Positions 1 through 12,699 of a DNA stretch of 64,000 nucleotides are shown piece after piece (position 1 is the first letter of the stretch; each line of letters begins with the position of its first letter). The DNA lies in assembly GCA_021292165.1 (NCBI GenBank), contig CM037879.1, forward strand, positions 21,227,525-21,291,524, in the 5' to 3' direction. The notes under the pieces are model-generated. The model saw only the letters and a list, made by a program, of their open reading frames with translations, was not told where the DNA came from and ran no database searches. A program made the translations under genes and the position numbers. The DNA is from Shinisaurus crocodilurus (taxonomy: Eukaryota; Chordata; Lepidosauria; Squamata; Shinisauridae).

Positions 1-45
1 AAAGGCGGGTTATAAATATAATAAATAAATAAATATCATCACCAC
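1..45 (+). mobile_element. 3' tail of tRNA-headed SINE
   Basis: AAAGGCGGGTTATAAATATA followed by an AATA repeat is the standard tail of the SINE copies at 18566 and 28706. The body is outside the window. Confidence 0.65.
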
Positions 46-124
46 CAGTTAAAAAAGACCAGTAGTGCTACAGCAGTTAACTTTATTAGTTCAGGACTGT
101 GTAGGAGGATCTAGGACAAAAACA

Positions 125-252
125 GGCAACCTGGTGCCCTCCAGGAGTTTTGGACTACAACTGCCATCAGCCCCAGCCAGCACGGCCAATGGTGAGGACT
201 TATGTGAGTTGTAGTCCAAAACATCTGGAGGGTTCCGGGTCGCCTACACCTG
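125..252. mobile_element. Foldback MITE, CCTTCCCCAACC type, diverged
   Basis: CAACCTGGTGCCCTCCAGG and GTAGTCCAAAACATCTGGAG are inverted partners; the ends are decayed. Confidence 0.6.
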
Positions 253-526
253 GTCTAGGAAGTCTCCCATAACTCTGCTGTAGTCCCCCGGCTGTGCACA
301 GTAGCAAAAGCACAGATGCCACTTCTTGTTCTAATTGTGCCGCCCAGAGGCCAAGGACTTCCCAGCCTTGCACATTAAAGCACATGCAGAACTCTACAGT
401 ATACAACCCATGGCCGGTTAGAAGACAACGATGCAAGCACCAAGCTCTTGCCGCCCCAGAGACCTTCAGGAACAATTCCAACAAGCCCGCCACAGGAAGG
501 AAACGGGGAAGGGGAGGAGATTTTAC

Positions 527-793
527 CTTTGTTTCCCCGCTGCTGTCTGACTCTGACACCTGGTAAGTGAGGTCCGTCTCCTCAAAGCCTGTAGCGCTCA
601 TGCGCTGATCAGTGGTCGGGTCTGACCGAGGAGGGGAGTCAGGAGAGTTCAAGCATGTCTGAATCAGCGCTTTCCCCGTCTCACTGGTGATCATGGGCTG
701 CAGCTTCCGCGTGGCAAACGTGTAGACGTGGCCCGTCTCGCTGGCCACAAGCAACAACACCTGAGTGCCTGTTAAGGTGGAAAGTTCGTAGGC
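527..793 (-). CDS. SRF: SRF exon 2 (serum response factor, MADS-box C-terminal half)
   Basis: The exon encodes 89 residues in phase 0 on both sides. It opens with AYELSTLTGTQVLLLVASE and continues through HVYTFATRKLQPMI, which is the second half of the MADS DNA-binding and dimerisation domain and the start of the SAM extension. It ends in a Ser/Thr/Asp-rich segment finishing SSGETK. The acceptor is CAG at 796-794 and the donor is GTAAAA from 526. The exon boundary after MKK and the exon end after GETK match the human SRF layout as I know it. SRF is a nuclear transcription factor that binds CArG boxes as a dimer with MRTF or ternary-complex (Ets) partners. The next exon would lie below position 1, outside the window. 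No stop or frameshift is present. Confidence 0.96.
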
Positions 794-1104
794 CTGCAGG
801 GCAGAGAAAGAGAGGCAACAATTAGGTACAGCCCATACAAGATCCTATCACCAAGGAGAGGGAGCACAACTGGACAAATCTCACAACAGGGACATTCAAC
901 ACTGTTTTAGGGTTAGTCCCAAATGGGACCTTTATGCAACATCTGCCATCGCTTTGGCTTCATTCCAAGCCTGCCTCCGAAAAAGCACCATTTAAATAAC
1001 CAAACCAGGATCTAATGCTCAAGTGGTCCTGGCCAAGTTACTGCCTTCTCACTGCTTCCCCAAAACTGCAAGCTCTTTGGGGCCATTTTCCAATGGGTTG
1101 TGTG

Positions 1105-1340
1105 AGCCACAGCAATAAACCATCAATAAAACAGCAGCATGACTAATAAGACGTCAATTAAAAGCCATTTGAAACAGGAGGGTTTTCAAAACCTTTTTAA
1201 AAACTGCAACTGAGGGAGCCAAACACACATCACTTAGGAGGGAGTTCCATACGTCAGGGGCCACTACAGAGAAAGCCCCAACCCTAGCTGCCCGCTAATC
1301 TAACTGATCTTAAAGGCGGGCCAATGAGTAGGGCCTCCTG
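1105..1340 (-). mobile_element. L2-type LINE 3' fragment
   Basis: It contains the complement of the conserved end region (GGGAGTTCCATACGTCAGGGGCC region) that encodes the final ALTLWNSL-like motif in related copies. It is diverged. Confidence 0.65.
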
Positions 1341-2531
1341 TCCCCGATCTTAAAGCTTATTGTTAAACAACTGGTAGCCACAAACACTCCGCTGATCTAC
1401 TGCTACCAGAAGAACCCTGAAGTCGCCCAACATTATCCCCTTGCAGGCAGAAGTTCTTAAGGTTTCAGGCTAAGGTCTTTACCTGTCCTGCTTCCTGAAA
1501 TCCTTTAACCAGAGAACCCAGGGATTGAATCTGGATTTTTGCATTCTGAATGCAAAAGTAGGCGCCCTTGCCACAGAGCTTACAGCACTATCTTGCCCAT
1601 CTCCATGCCAAGATAAAACATACTTCTAGATAAATAAAATAAACGTTAGGAACAGCAGTGGGCCATGCACACAAACTCCTTCTCCAGATCATGCCTCGCA
1701 AAGCTCAGCCTTCATCAGCTTGGTGCCCTCCAGCTGTGTAGGATCACAACCCCAATCACCTTTGGCCAACATGGCGACAGCCATTCTGGGTGGCCATGCT
1801 GCTAGGGATGATGGAAGTAGGAGAAAGGAGCAAAACCTACTAGAATATCTAACTGTCATCCTCAACCTGGTGCCCAGAGAGCACCAGGTTGAGGAAGGCT
1901 GCTCACTATTCCATTAGGTTTCGCTCCGCTCTCCTATTTCCATCACAATCAGTTGTTAATACAGTGAAGGATTCTGGGAAATGGGAAGAGGCATTAAGAT
2001 GACAGCATCATGTTCACTCTGCACTCTGGGCTGGGGGGAGAGGGAAAGCTTAAAAATAGAGAGCATGTAACATCAAAGACGGAGTGACGATTGGGCAATC
2101 TGATAATAAGGTTACTGAGGAGAGGATGACTGAAGACACAGGAGAAGAGAAGGGAGACAGCCCTAAGATAAGAAGCACCCAGCCTTCATGAGGTGGAAGA
2201 GTAGCCTCCAAGTCTGAAAGCTTTCAATTTTGCCAAGGGAAGTATAAATAAATCCATCTTTCTGTATCTGCAACGTGCCACGCGCTTTATCAGCCATCTG
2301 GCAAATGTGTTGCTCCCTCTTTATCTGCAGCGCTCGTTGCACTCTCCGCCCTCACTGCTTTGGCTCCACTAACACAACCAAGTCCCAACATGCCAACTTC
2401 TTCCGAGACCCCGCCTGCCTCCTGCCTCACCAACTAGCTCTGCAAAGCACAAATCCAGAACTCTTGCATTCCCCAACTTAGGAGTAGGGCCCCTTTTCAG
2501 TTAGGTGGCCACATAGCAAGCACTGGAGATA

Positions 2532-2740
2532 TGAGAGCCAGTGTGGTGTAGTGGTTACAGTGCTGGACTGGAACTTGAGAGATCCAGGTTCTAATCCCCA
2601 CTTGGCCATGAAGCTCACTGGGTGACTTTGGGCAAGTCACTGACTTTCAGCCTAACCTAACCCAAGCCACCTTTGGGTTCCTCCAAGAGGAAGAAAGGCG
2701 GGATATAAACGTAATAAAGGAGGAAGAGGAGGACGACGAC
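2532..2740 (+). mobile_element. tRNA-headed SINE with MIR/L2-like 3' end
   Basis: The head GAGAGCCAGTGTGGTGTAGT leads into a box-B-like GGTTCTAATCCCC. CTCACTGGGTGACTTTGGGC and CAGCCTAACCTAACCC follow, then the tail GGCGGGATATAAACGTAATA. Confidence 0.85.
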
Positions 2741-2799
2741 AACAACAACAATGCAAGGAGACTTAATACAGCAGGCCAGACAATGGCTGGTTCACAGAA

Positions 2800-3046
2800 C
2801 ACAACCCATACTCAAGGTGGAGCATGGGTTGAGTGTGGGTTGTTGTTGAAACATGGGTTCACCCACAGTTCACAACCCAACCACCACCATGGGTTCTCTT
2901 CATGGGTTACTCGTGGTTACCAAACCATGGTTTGTTAGCACAGCTGGGTTCACACAATGCAACAACTCAGCGTTCAATGACAACCCACACTCAACCCATA
3001 CTCAGCCTTGAGTGTGGGTTGCCATTTTGTGTGAACCCAGCCTATC
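2800..3046. repeat. Composite palindrome family, copy 1
   Basis: It contains the family modules GAGTGTGGGTTGTTGTTGAA, AACCATGGTTTGTTAGCAC and GTGAACCCAGCC in the same order as at 37.4 and 60.7 kb. The left terminus is degraded. Confidence 0.7.
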
Positions 3047-3459
3047 TGTCTATCCAGCCAAGAGTATTGCGTATTCTGACCAGCAGCAGCAGTCCAGGGT
3101 CTCAAGCAGGTGGTCTTTCCTCGCCTGCTACTTTTTATAACTGGAGGTCCCCAGGATTAAACCCGCGACCTTCCCCACGTAAAATTCGTGCTCTGCCACC
3201 AAGCCACAGTTCCTCCCATTGTTATCTGGCAATGGGCAGTTACTAGACAACTATTGGCCATGCTGGGTGGCGCTTAAGGAAGTTGTACCCCAACACATCT
3301 AGAGGGTGTCAGGTTGGGGAAGACTGCCCCATAGAATCTGTTCATCACTCTCTCGGAGCTGCATACTCTGGCTGTTAAGTGCCGAATTTGCCCCAGAACT
3401 ACTCCTGTTGGATCAAACCCAGGGTTCATCTACTAGTCCAACATTCCAACCCAATGGGC

Positions 3460-4250
3460 GGGTTCACACATCACGCCAATCCGCCCTGGCAATAAGCCAC
3501 AGTGTGTCGGATCTTGTGCAAAGCTTTTGTGAACCCCATTTTAACAGCTATGGACAGTCCCTTCAAATTGCCCCGGCAGGACCTTGGAGGGGCTGCCTGT
3601 GGTTGCCAAACATTTTTTTAACCCCCCCCCCCCTTTTTGCAAATTTGGTGGGAAATTGTTTGTAAAAAATTTTTTGCCTGCACTTGCCTGACTGCAGACA
3701 TACGCAATTGCCCCAAGTGTGGGAGTGGGGAGCCTTGGGTGGGCAATGTGCAGGGGGCCGCCTGCTGGCAAAGCCACCACCCCCTTTTCATGCCTCTAAG
3801 ATCACTCGCGCCTTTGGTTACGTTTGACCGCTTGCCTTTCAACAGCTGTCAGATGGAACCAAAGGGGAAAATAAACTTACCTGCAGCCTCTGTGGGGCAA
3901 TGCCCAGGGTGGGTGCCTGCTAGGCTTTCCCAGCAAGCACCCCCCCCTGCTCATTGCCCACCCGAGGCTCCCAATTCCCTTAACTGTGGACATCCGCAGT
4001 TGTGCAAGTGCAGATAAAACTTTTTTTTTGTTAAATAATTTTCACAAATATTTGTGAAGATTGGGAGAGGGGAATTCAAAAAATGTTTCGCAACCATGGG
4101 CAGCCCCTCCAAGGTGCCACTGGGGCACTTTGAAGGGACTGCCCGTAGATGTCAAAACAGAGATTGCGAAAGCCGGCTTCACAGCCGGCTTTCACAATCG
4201 GGGGGGGGGGGGGGATTTAAACTGCAAAAAAGGCACGGCAAGCCAGAAAC
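3460..4250. repeat. Large foldback element (about 0.8 kb)
   Basis: Two long inverted arms surround a centre near 3850. CAGTCCCTTCAAATTGCCCC at 3555 pairs with the complement of 4125-4144, CCTTGGAGGGGCTGCC pairs with the block at 4098-4113, and GGGAGCCTTGGGTGGGCAATG-type sequence at 3728 pairs with 3952-3972. A poly-G run (4200-4214) lies at the right edge. It has no coding potential that I recognise. Confidence 0.75.
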
Positions 4251-4794
4251 AGCTCACAAACATGGTGGGGAGGGGGAGAAGCCAGCACCAGCTGCCCCCA
4301 AGTGCTACTTGGCCACTTTGGGGCGGCTGGCCCTGGCGGGTGACAGGGCAAACTTGGCAAGAACAGCAGGGGGTTTGCCGCTCTTGCCAAATGAGTCAGT
4401 AGCCAATTCCCTGTACCCACGATGGGGTCAGTCGCGCGGGTTCAGACGATACAACCACCCATCATGGGTACAACAACCCTGAAACAAGCCACCCTGCAGG
4501 AATCGGTCTGGGTTCGCATGCCATGATAAAGCATGATGGGTTGTTGTGTAGTGTGAACCCTGTCGATGTCTCTGGGAAGCTCACAAAACATGACATAAAA
4601 GCATCAGCCTTCCTTGGTTGCCATTATGTACGGTGTATTATTTTGGAAGAGAAGCTAACCAAACAGCTTAGGGCTGCTAGAGGTTATCAGGACACAGATA
4701 ACTTTGGAGAAATATGGTATTAACCTTTATTAATTCCAGTACTGTAAGAAAACTGCCAGGTACTCATGTAAATTGTGGAGACAGGCTTTTAGAT

Positions 4795-4921
4795 CTGCCT
4801 TCCCCAACCTGGCAGTCTCCCGATGTTTCTCTGAGCATTCTTGTTCCACTGGCTGTGCTCGCTGGGGCTGATGGGAGTTGAAGTCCAAATCTTCTGGAGG
4901 GCACCAGGTTGGGGAAGGCTG
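4795..4921. mobile_element. hAT-type foldback MITE, CCTTCCCCAACC type
   Basis: The ends CTGCCTTCCCCAACCTGG and CCAGGTTGGGGAAGGCTG are inverted. The flanks TTTTAGAT and CTTTAGAT match at 7 of 8. Confidence 0.8.
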
Positions 4922-5169
4922 CTTTAGATGAACCCACACTTACTGCTTATTGTAGAAACTGTACTCAGTATGTGCCGTGATCCTCTATCAAGGAATGTAC
5001 CCTCTACAAATTTCCTGATATCCAGCTTTTGTCACTGAATTGTTAATGAACTTTTGATGAATTCTTGTGTTCTTTTAAAATATTTTTTGTTTAAAATAGG
5101 GAGGTTCCATTTAGCAATCATAGCCAAGAACTGCTAGAAGATCGGTCCTCTGTGAATTGCTTTAAGCCC

Positions 5170-5640
5170 TTTTTGAAGTCACAGAATCATATATTTGGAA
5201 GGGACCTCAAAGGTTATCTAGTCCAACTTGCTGCTGATGAAGGAAATGCTCTGGCAGAGCATCCCTGGATAGGTGGCCATCCAGCCTCTGCTCAAAATCC
5301 TCTAATGAAGGAGAGTCCACCACCTTCCAAGGCAGTCTGTTCCACTGTCACACAGCTAGCACTGTAAGCTCTTCCTAACATTTAGTCGAAATGCCCTTTC
5401 TTGTTATACGTACCTGTTAGTTTGGGCCCTACCCTCTGAAGCAACGGAAATTCAGCTTGCTCCATCATCTATGAGAGAGCCCCTCAAATATTTGAAGATG
5501 GCAATCCTATTGCCTGTTGTCTCCTCTGCAGGTTAAACATACCGATCCCTTCAACCTTTCCTCATAGGAGATGGTCTCCAGGCCCGCCACTATCTTTGCC
5601 ATCTTCTTCTGGACATAGCATTTTGCAAATTGAAGTTGCT
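5170..5640 (-). mobile_element. CR1 LINE 3' fragment, old copy
   Basis: The sequence runs from the CR1 tail (AGAATCATATATTTGGAAGG) through the C-terminal coding region to GACATAGCATTTTGC. It is diverged, with several frame breaks. Confidence 0.85.
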
Positions 5641-6672
5641 GCACAAAAGAGTAGCCGCATTTTTCAACTGCACTTTTTGTAAAAAATAAAATAAAATTAA
5701 GATATCACCAAAATTAACTGAGATGCACTATTTATTCAAAGATTTCAAAATTAAAGAGGCTTAAATTCCAGGGGAGAAGCTTGTTGTAGCATCACCTCCT
5801 GTATAGATACGGGTACGAGTCCAACCAGTTAGAGTCAACAGGAGTTGCCTACCAACATCTGTAGGTGAGAAACTGCATCAAGGGCTTTCTTCTTTCCCTT
5901 AAGCACAGTAACGGCACTAACAGAGAAGTTAGTAGCTAAGAACCCAGAGGCAGCTTCCTCAAGCACCTCAGCTACCTTTGGAGAGCGGGAGCCTCCTCTG
6001 CTGGAGCAGAGAGAAAATCCCTTAACTTGGTATAATTCACCCATAATTGAGAAAATAATCAAATGCAGAGGTAGGAAGATAGTTACGGGTTTGGGGTTGG
6101 TCTGAATGACCTTTCAGGGGTCCCTTATTGGAAAGAGATTCAGGATCCAGCTTCCAATTCTTCTGCAAGTAAAGCTATCAGTGTAGGTGCCTTAAGGCGA
6201 GATCTCTTCAATGTCTCAAAAGTTGTACGACCTTCAAAACTTTGATTCAGTGGGGCTTGCACAATTCCCAATGAATTGTGCCTGATAATTTAACACAAGG
6301 CTCTCCATGTGGTGATTTACGTAAGTCAAATAAACCTGGTTTAATTGTATATATTCCTTCTCTGTTTGAATAAAAGAAAACGTATTTTTAAAAGGAAAAA
6401 TATTCAACCATGCAAAAAAACCACCCAAAAACCCATACATATTTCCTTTCTCCATGAAGCTTGCTGCTCAAGTCCACTGAGAACTAAATCCCATTCAAGC
6501 AACCAGGAAGGATGTACTACTCTCACCAAGCATCTGGTAAAGAGGTATCTGTTAGAAAATATGCTAACCAGAGATGCTCCCTGCAGGAAGAAAAGGGGTA
6601 CATACAGCATCTTTTCTGAGGCATCTGGGTAAAACACATAAACCCCGCCAAAGCCCAAGCATCTATTAGAGC

Positions 6673-6760
6673 AGGGGTGGGGAACCCGAGGCTTTCCAGA
6701 TGCTGTTGGACTACAACTCCCATTATCTCTGAGCACTGGCCATGCTGGCTGGGGTTGATA
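6673..6760. mobile_element. Foldback MITE fragment
   Basis: GGTGGGGAACCCGAGGC and TGCTGTTGGACTACAACTCC; the right arm is lost. Confidence 0.55.
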
Positions 6761-7400
6761 GGAGATGGAATCTGACAATATCTAACAGGCCACAAGCTTT
6801 ACACCTGATTTAGATATCTTGCAACTTTTTATTTGAGTGAGTTTTTAATGACCAAGGATTGTATCCAGTGAGCTGTATCCAATGTTAATCTAACATGCCC
6901 CATTAATTGCAATGGGTCTACTCTAAGTAGGACCAACATTGAATACAACTCTGATGTTAAGCTCCAGGAGATGGAGCTTTTAGATGAAACATTTCCAAGT
7001 GCTCCGTTCTGACTGATCTTTTTTTTCTTTCTTCACCTAGAAGTTTGTCACAAATCCAACAAACCACTGTGGGCAACGAGGATTCCCTATGCAGTCCATG
7101 ACATTCAGAAGTCCAAACTAATCCTGGTCTGTAGAACCCCTCTATAGCAGAGGCCTCTCCAGGAGACACTGACCTGGTATGGACATCACAACCATCCACG
7201 GTTGAAACATACTGTGGGTTGTTGTGAACAATTGGGAGCAAGCAAGCATGCTAGCTCCCGACTGCTCCCACTGTGCTAAATAACCCAGGGATGTGCCATC
7301 CCCAAGTTGTGCGAACCTGGAATTGTGGGAGGAATTGCGAGACGGGTGACGGCAAGCAGTCAGCAGGCTCACTCCCAAACACCCCACAGTTTGCTTAACT

Positions 7401-7501
7401 CAGTGTTCTCCAACCTTGGGTCCCCAGATGTTTTTGCTGGCTGGGGCATGCTGAGAGTTGTAGGCCAACAACATCTGGGGACCCAAGGTTGGAGAACACT
7501 G
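7401..7501. mobile_element. hAT-type foldback MITE, 8-bp duplication
   Basis: The ends CAGTGTTCTCCAACCTTGG and CCAAGGTTGGAGAACACTG are perfect inverts. The flanks GCTTAACT and GTTTAACT match at 7 of 8 bases. Confidence 0.85.
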
Positions 7502-9074
7502 GTTTAACTGGACGGGAGCTCCTCCAGGCTACCTGGTTCAGACAACAGAACCCGCACATAATTACTTCTCTCCCTCCAAACCACTTTGTCTGCCAGTTCC
7601 CTTACCTAGCCCTCACGTGGGTGAACTAAAAAGCCAGTTAACGGAACCACATAATTTGGCAGTATACAGGTAACTATTTCCTTTCATTGCTCCTAAACAA
7701 TTATTTTCATGGGGCATCGTTTACATGTTCCCTACTACGCTACGTCCTTACCCTGGTGTCTTTCAGACTTACGGTGTTGGGTTCTACAGGCACTAGCCTA
7801 GGCCTCAGTTTCTTATCCACAGGCCTAACGCTGTACTAGCAAGAGTACAAGACAAGAGGGGGTTAATCAGCTGTTTGGCCATGTTTATAAATATCCTTCC
7901 CCCTCCCCCCGTCTCAACATTCTGTGTAATTGGCTATGAGCCATTCAAGAAGACTATGAGACAAAAAGTCACCCCAGCATGCATGTGTGCAAGGTGGTGC
8001 CAACATGCACATCCAAAAACATCTTTTTGCCAAGACCTCCCACTGAGCTGTATCCAATGGTGTTCTTCCACCAACAGAACAGACACCACTGGCGGATCGA
8101 ATTCCTCCTGCCCCTCCCTCCAGAGTAGATTCCGGGGAACATGCAGGAGGTGCAAGGGGGGGGGGAGAGCAAGGGGAAGTGCCATTGCAGAAGTCAAAGT
8201 CCACAATGCCGGATTTAACTGGATTTAACCTAGAAATTCAGGATGGGAGCGGCGGGGGGGGGGGGAGAATATTACCTCTTTTTTGGCTTACCCAGCCAGG
8301 TTTTCTGCAATTTCTGTGTTCCAAGGAGAGAGATTTGAGGGCTGGAAGTCAAAACCTGTAACCTAGGGTTGCAACCCCTTCCCCTAAAAGTGCAAGGGTG
8401 TGTGTGTGTGTGTGTGCGTTGCTGGTTCTGATTACACAGTGGTGAAGGAAAAGTTACTTTGCACACACTCAGAAACACTCGTGATTATGCCAGTTGTCTG
8501 ATCTCCAGCGGCTTTAGTATACACCAACCCTCATTAATTGCGACCCACACTAGGGGAATCAGAATGCTCACTGTGGAAAACCCTACTGTTTAAAACATAC
8601 TCTTTTTCCTCGGCTCGATTGCCTGGGCCGCGTACAGACACTAACATTGCCCACCATCACCACCATCGGTGGCAACAAGCATCAAGCCCGACCCAACAAT
8701 AACCGCCCCTGAGAGCCACAACAGCTTTGCTCCAAGTCACTGACTGTGGGGGCCTTTGTCTCCAAGCCAAGAGCAATGACAGGAGGAACATGGGAAATGG
8801 ACTACAACTGACAGCTCAACACAGACCATCATTCAGCAAGAGGAAACAGAGTCGGTGGAGCTTTCAGAGCATTAGCCAAAGTCATCGGCAAGGACTACGC
8901 CACGGCCTGACCTCTCTTAGAGCTCATACCGGCCGGCCGAGATGGAGCTGCCTATGTGCAGGCGCCCTTTCCCCCTAACCACCACTGGTAAGGTCAGAGA
9001 GCAGGAAACAATAGATCTAGCTGTTAATTGGCAAATCTTGCTGCTGAGGAACTCTCCTGCCCTTGCACAGCTTG

Positions 9075-9275
9075 GATCTAAGAACGTAAGAGGAAGCCCT
9101 GCCGGAAGAGACCAAAGGTCCAGCTAGTCCAGCAGTGCATTTCCAACAGTGGCCAACCAGATGCCTCCAGGGAACTCACACAAGCAGGCCGCGAAGGAAA
9201 GATCCCTCCCCTAGCATCCGATATACAGAGAGGCGTACCAGAGAGATCCTATTTAGCGATCACGGCTACTAGCCT
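9075..9275 (-). mobile_element. CR1/L3-like LINE 3' fragment
   Basis: It shares the motif order TAAGAACGTAAGA, AGACCAAAGGTCCAGCTAGT and CAGTGGCCAACCAGATGCC with the fragments at 30183 and 46750. Confidence 0.65.
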
Positions 9276-10164
9276 ACTCTCTGCTAAATGTACTTCTTTC
9301 TGTAGGTGAAGTTAGAGGACAAATGAATGCACTTTGGGTTTAAGTACACACCTGGTGGCCACAGACCACAAGGACTTGCAAGCAGACAAGCGCATGGAAT
9401 TGCATGCTGGTGGCAAGTGAGTGGGCAGACAGACAGAGGAGGGAGGGAGCTCTCCAGCCCTCCTTTGCCAGCCCCTGGCAGGCTAGCAAACATTTTTGCA
9501 GGTTGGGCATTCCTGTGGGCTTATTTACAAGGCTGGGCCTTGCATACTTGCCCACCCCACCAAGTTCAACGCCACATTTGCTCGCATTTCTCTTGCCCAT
9601 TCTTGCTACAGAGCTCCAAGGCTGAAATGCAAGACAATTCGCCTGGCAGAGATCAAAATGAACTGGGTGCTGCTGAGTGAGAATACAACACAAAAGAACA
9701 CAGTTTTGTATTAGCACAAAAAGAATGGGGCAAACAAACAAAATGGATCAGAGGCAATGGATCTGCCCTCTCAACGAACAAAATGGATCAGAGGCAAGTA
9801 GCACGCAAGGCAGCAGCCAGGAGTCCAGCTTTCAAACCTGCATCCTGGCTTATGTTCCTGGAGAAGCATCTACCCAGAAATTATGCAAACATGCATTCAA
9901 ACCTCAAAAAGGGGGCAAGCACACGGCAACAAGCAAGGTGAGCTCTGTAGTTCAAGCTGCCACAATTCATTACTATTCAGTCTAGAAGCCAAAGCATCAG
10001 GCTGGAGGCACTAAATGCCTTGAGCTACAGAAAAACAGCAGTTAGCTACTGCTATTTTCTGATCATAGCCAGCATTATTTCATGGAGTCTTCAAGGTGTA
10101 GGCCGGTCAGACACCTGAAGATCACTCATGCCCAGCTTTCAACCATTGCTGCAGTCTCCTCTGT

Positions 10165-10268
10165 ACTAACCTACCTCACAGGGTTGTTGTGAGGATAAAA
10201 ATGGAGAGAAAGTTCATGTAAGCTGCCTTGGGCTCCTTGGAGGAAAGGAGGGATATACGGGTAACAAA
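10165..10268 (+). mobile_element. tRNA-headed SINE, 3' part
   Basis: It contains CTACCTCACAGGGTTGTTGT, GTAAGCTGCCTTGGGCTCC and a degenerate tail. The tRNA-related head is missing. Confidence 0.75.
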
Positions 10269-12449
10269 GAAATGCTAGCAACTCTCCATAAATTTAATCT
10301 GGACCATCCAGAGGACAGCAAGCCACAATCAAAGCAGGAACAAACAAGGGCCGCCAGGCCAGGAATGCCAGGCCAGGAATGCCTGCAGCAGAAGGATTTA
10401 GTAAGACTAAACCCATATGGCTGTGGAGCAAGGCTGGTTGGCTCTGAGCAGTCACTCCAGATTCTTCTTGGGTGGCAGCCCAGGGCCATATAGCCACTTG
10501 ATGTTTTTAAAGAGCAAAGTACACACCTGTGCATGTACACACCTATGCCCGAAATCAGTGCAGCTCCGTAATAATCAGAGGCCAATTTACTCAAGCCTAT
10601 AAGAGTCCACATTTATGACAGTGCCTGGACCCACCCCTTTAGAGAATCACTTGCAAGCAACATTTCGGGAGACGCTGTACCCCGAGAGCAAGACGACACA
10701 GTCTCCCAAACTGGATTTGGGTCCATGTAAGTAGGAACTGAGAAGAACACACTTCTGCACTGCCAAGGATGCCGGTCCTGTTCATCTCCTCCACCTGCGG
10801 AAGCTCCTGCAGGCATCCCCCTGAAGCTTCCGGCATTGTTCAAAGCAGGCCCCTACAAAAGAAACCAGCACAAGCCAGAGGTGCAGTCCCAACAGCCGGG
10901 CATTGCAGCCTGCCAGGCGCTCGGAAGGCCCCTGCTTCCCTGTTTCCAGGCATGCAGCAAATACGGGAGGTTTAATTGAGTCCCGGATCGGTCACGACGG
11001 CCGTTGGGCTGCGCTCGACTCGCCGGGCTGCGAGCCACGCAGGCTAACTCTACTTGAGATCCAAGACAAACTGATGCACGGCAGCCAATTGGGTTCCCCA
11101 CGCAGTTCCCCGAAACTGGAAAGCCTGCCCCGCCTGCCACAGGAGGCTGCAGCTGTGCTCTCTTGCAAACCTCGCCCGCAGCTGCTCAACAGTCTCTCGC
11201 ACCATCGCCAGAGACATTAAGCAGAATGTCCTACACAGAGCTGGATTGTAGCTTCCCATCTGAGGGCCCCAACGCTTCTTTTCATTCTTGTTCAGCCAGA
11301 CTGCCTGCAAGCTGCTGCAAAGAGCTGAAGCGTTCCAGTGATACACCCAGTGCCACAACCAGAACAAGCCGGACAGCTGAGGGGAAAACAGAGCCTTGTT
11401 CAACTTGGTCCCAATGACAAACAGCTGCTGTGGTCTTCATTTCACGCCACCAGCTTGGGGGAAGGCAAGACCGGCTGTTCAGTAACTTCTCAAATGGCGA
11501 CAGTGTATGGAGGGGCCCAGGATCACGCATCACATTTGCCCCAAGGTATCGCGGCCTAAATTCTGCAGTTTACTCTGTAGGGAAAAGCAGAGGGTGAAAG
11601 CCGGCTACTGGAGGGCAAGCAGCCTCTTCCCATTTTGCATGGCCCCTGCCCAGAACGTGTTAACTGGCAGCCATGGGAACTTGCATGTTGGGTGCCTGGA
11701 GTCGGCAATGTGCTAGATGAGAACTAATCAAACTGAAGCTCAATCCCTCCAGACCAAATTTTGGGGGTTGGTGAGAGATTAGCTAACAAGGTTGGGGCGG
11801 TATTTGGCCTGTGCTATACTCCCTCCTTAAGGATCATGTCTGCAGCCGGTTAGACCCAGCCTTGACTACAGAGAACCTCGCAGCATCCGTGACACCAAGT
11901 GCCTTTCGCCAACTTCAATTTATACAATAGATGCTGGGAACATCCAGATTAGGCTGCTAAAGTGTACTCAAAAACTTCAGAACATGGTGGCCAGTTTATG
12001 AACAGGGAAACACTGGCCTGAGTTGGACGTAGCATAACTCAATTTAATAAACCAAGATATGCACGGGCCTCATGCCTGTGTGCACCACCCCTTCCCTCCT
12101 CTGCATGCCTCAGTTGAAGACTTCCAGAGTTAATGAACCATATCATTTCCCATTAAACTGGGAAACTATGGTTACCAGGATCAAAACAAACCAGGATCTT
12201 AAGCCAACTTCAAACCATGGTTTAAGAACCTGGTTTGTTCCAAACCTCGTAACTCTATCTAGTTAATTTAACCCAGCAAGTATTCGGTCAGAATGCACCA
12301 GAAAGGGAAGAGGTGGCGCACACAACACATGGCTGAAGCATACCTTGGCTTAGTAAGATATGTCATGTCTGAACCAGGTCAACATAATAAACTTAGATAC
12401 TACACCAGTGTTAAAAGATCTACACTGGCTTGGAGCAGTTCAAAGAGTA

Positions 12450-12694
12450 CAGTCATGCCTTGGATTGAGAGCATAATTCGTTCTGGAAACGTCTTGTAAT
12501 CCAAAACACTCTTATATCAAAACGAAATCCCCCCAAAAAAATTTGTACAGAGATTTTTCATTTAAGCCGTACTACAGTACTTGTATTGCAAGACGTCGCT
12601 TGTATATCAAGTAAAAAAAAATTAAATATTTAAAAATTTGCTTGTCTTGCAAAACGCTCTCAAACCAAGTTACTTGCAATCCAAGGTATTACTG
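12450..12694 (+). mobile_element. Tigger/pogo-like MITE, 245 bp
   Basis: TA-flanked (12448-12449 and 12695-12696). The ends CAGTCATGCCTTGGATTGAG and CAATCCAAGGTATTACTG form the terminal inverted repeat. End motif and TA duplication fit the pogo clade of Tc1/mariner. Confidence 0.8.
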
Positions 12695-12699
12695 TATCT

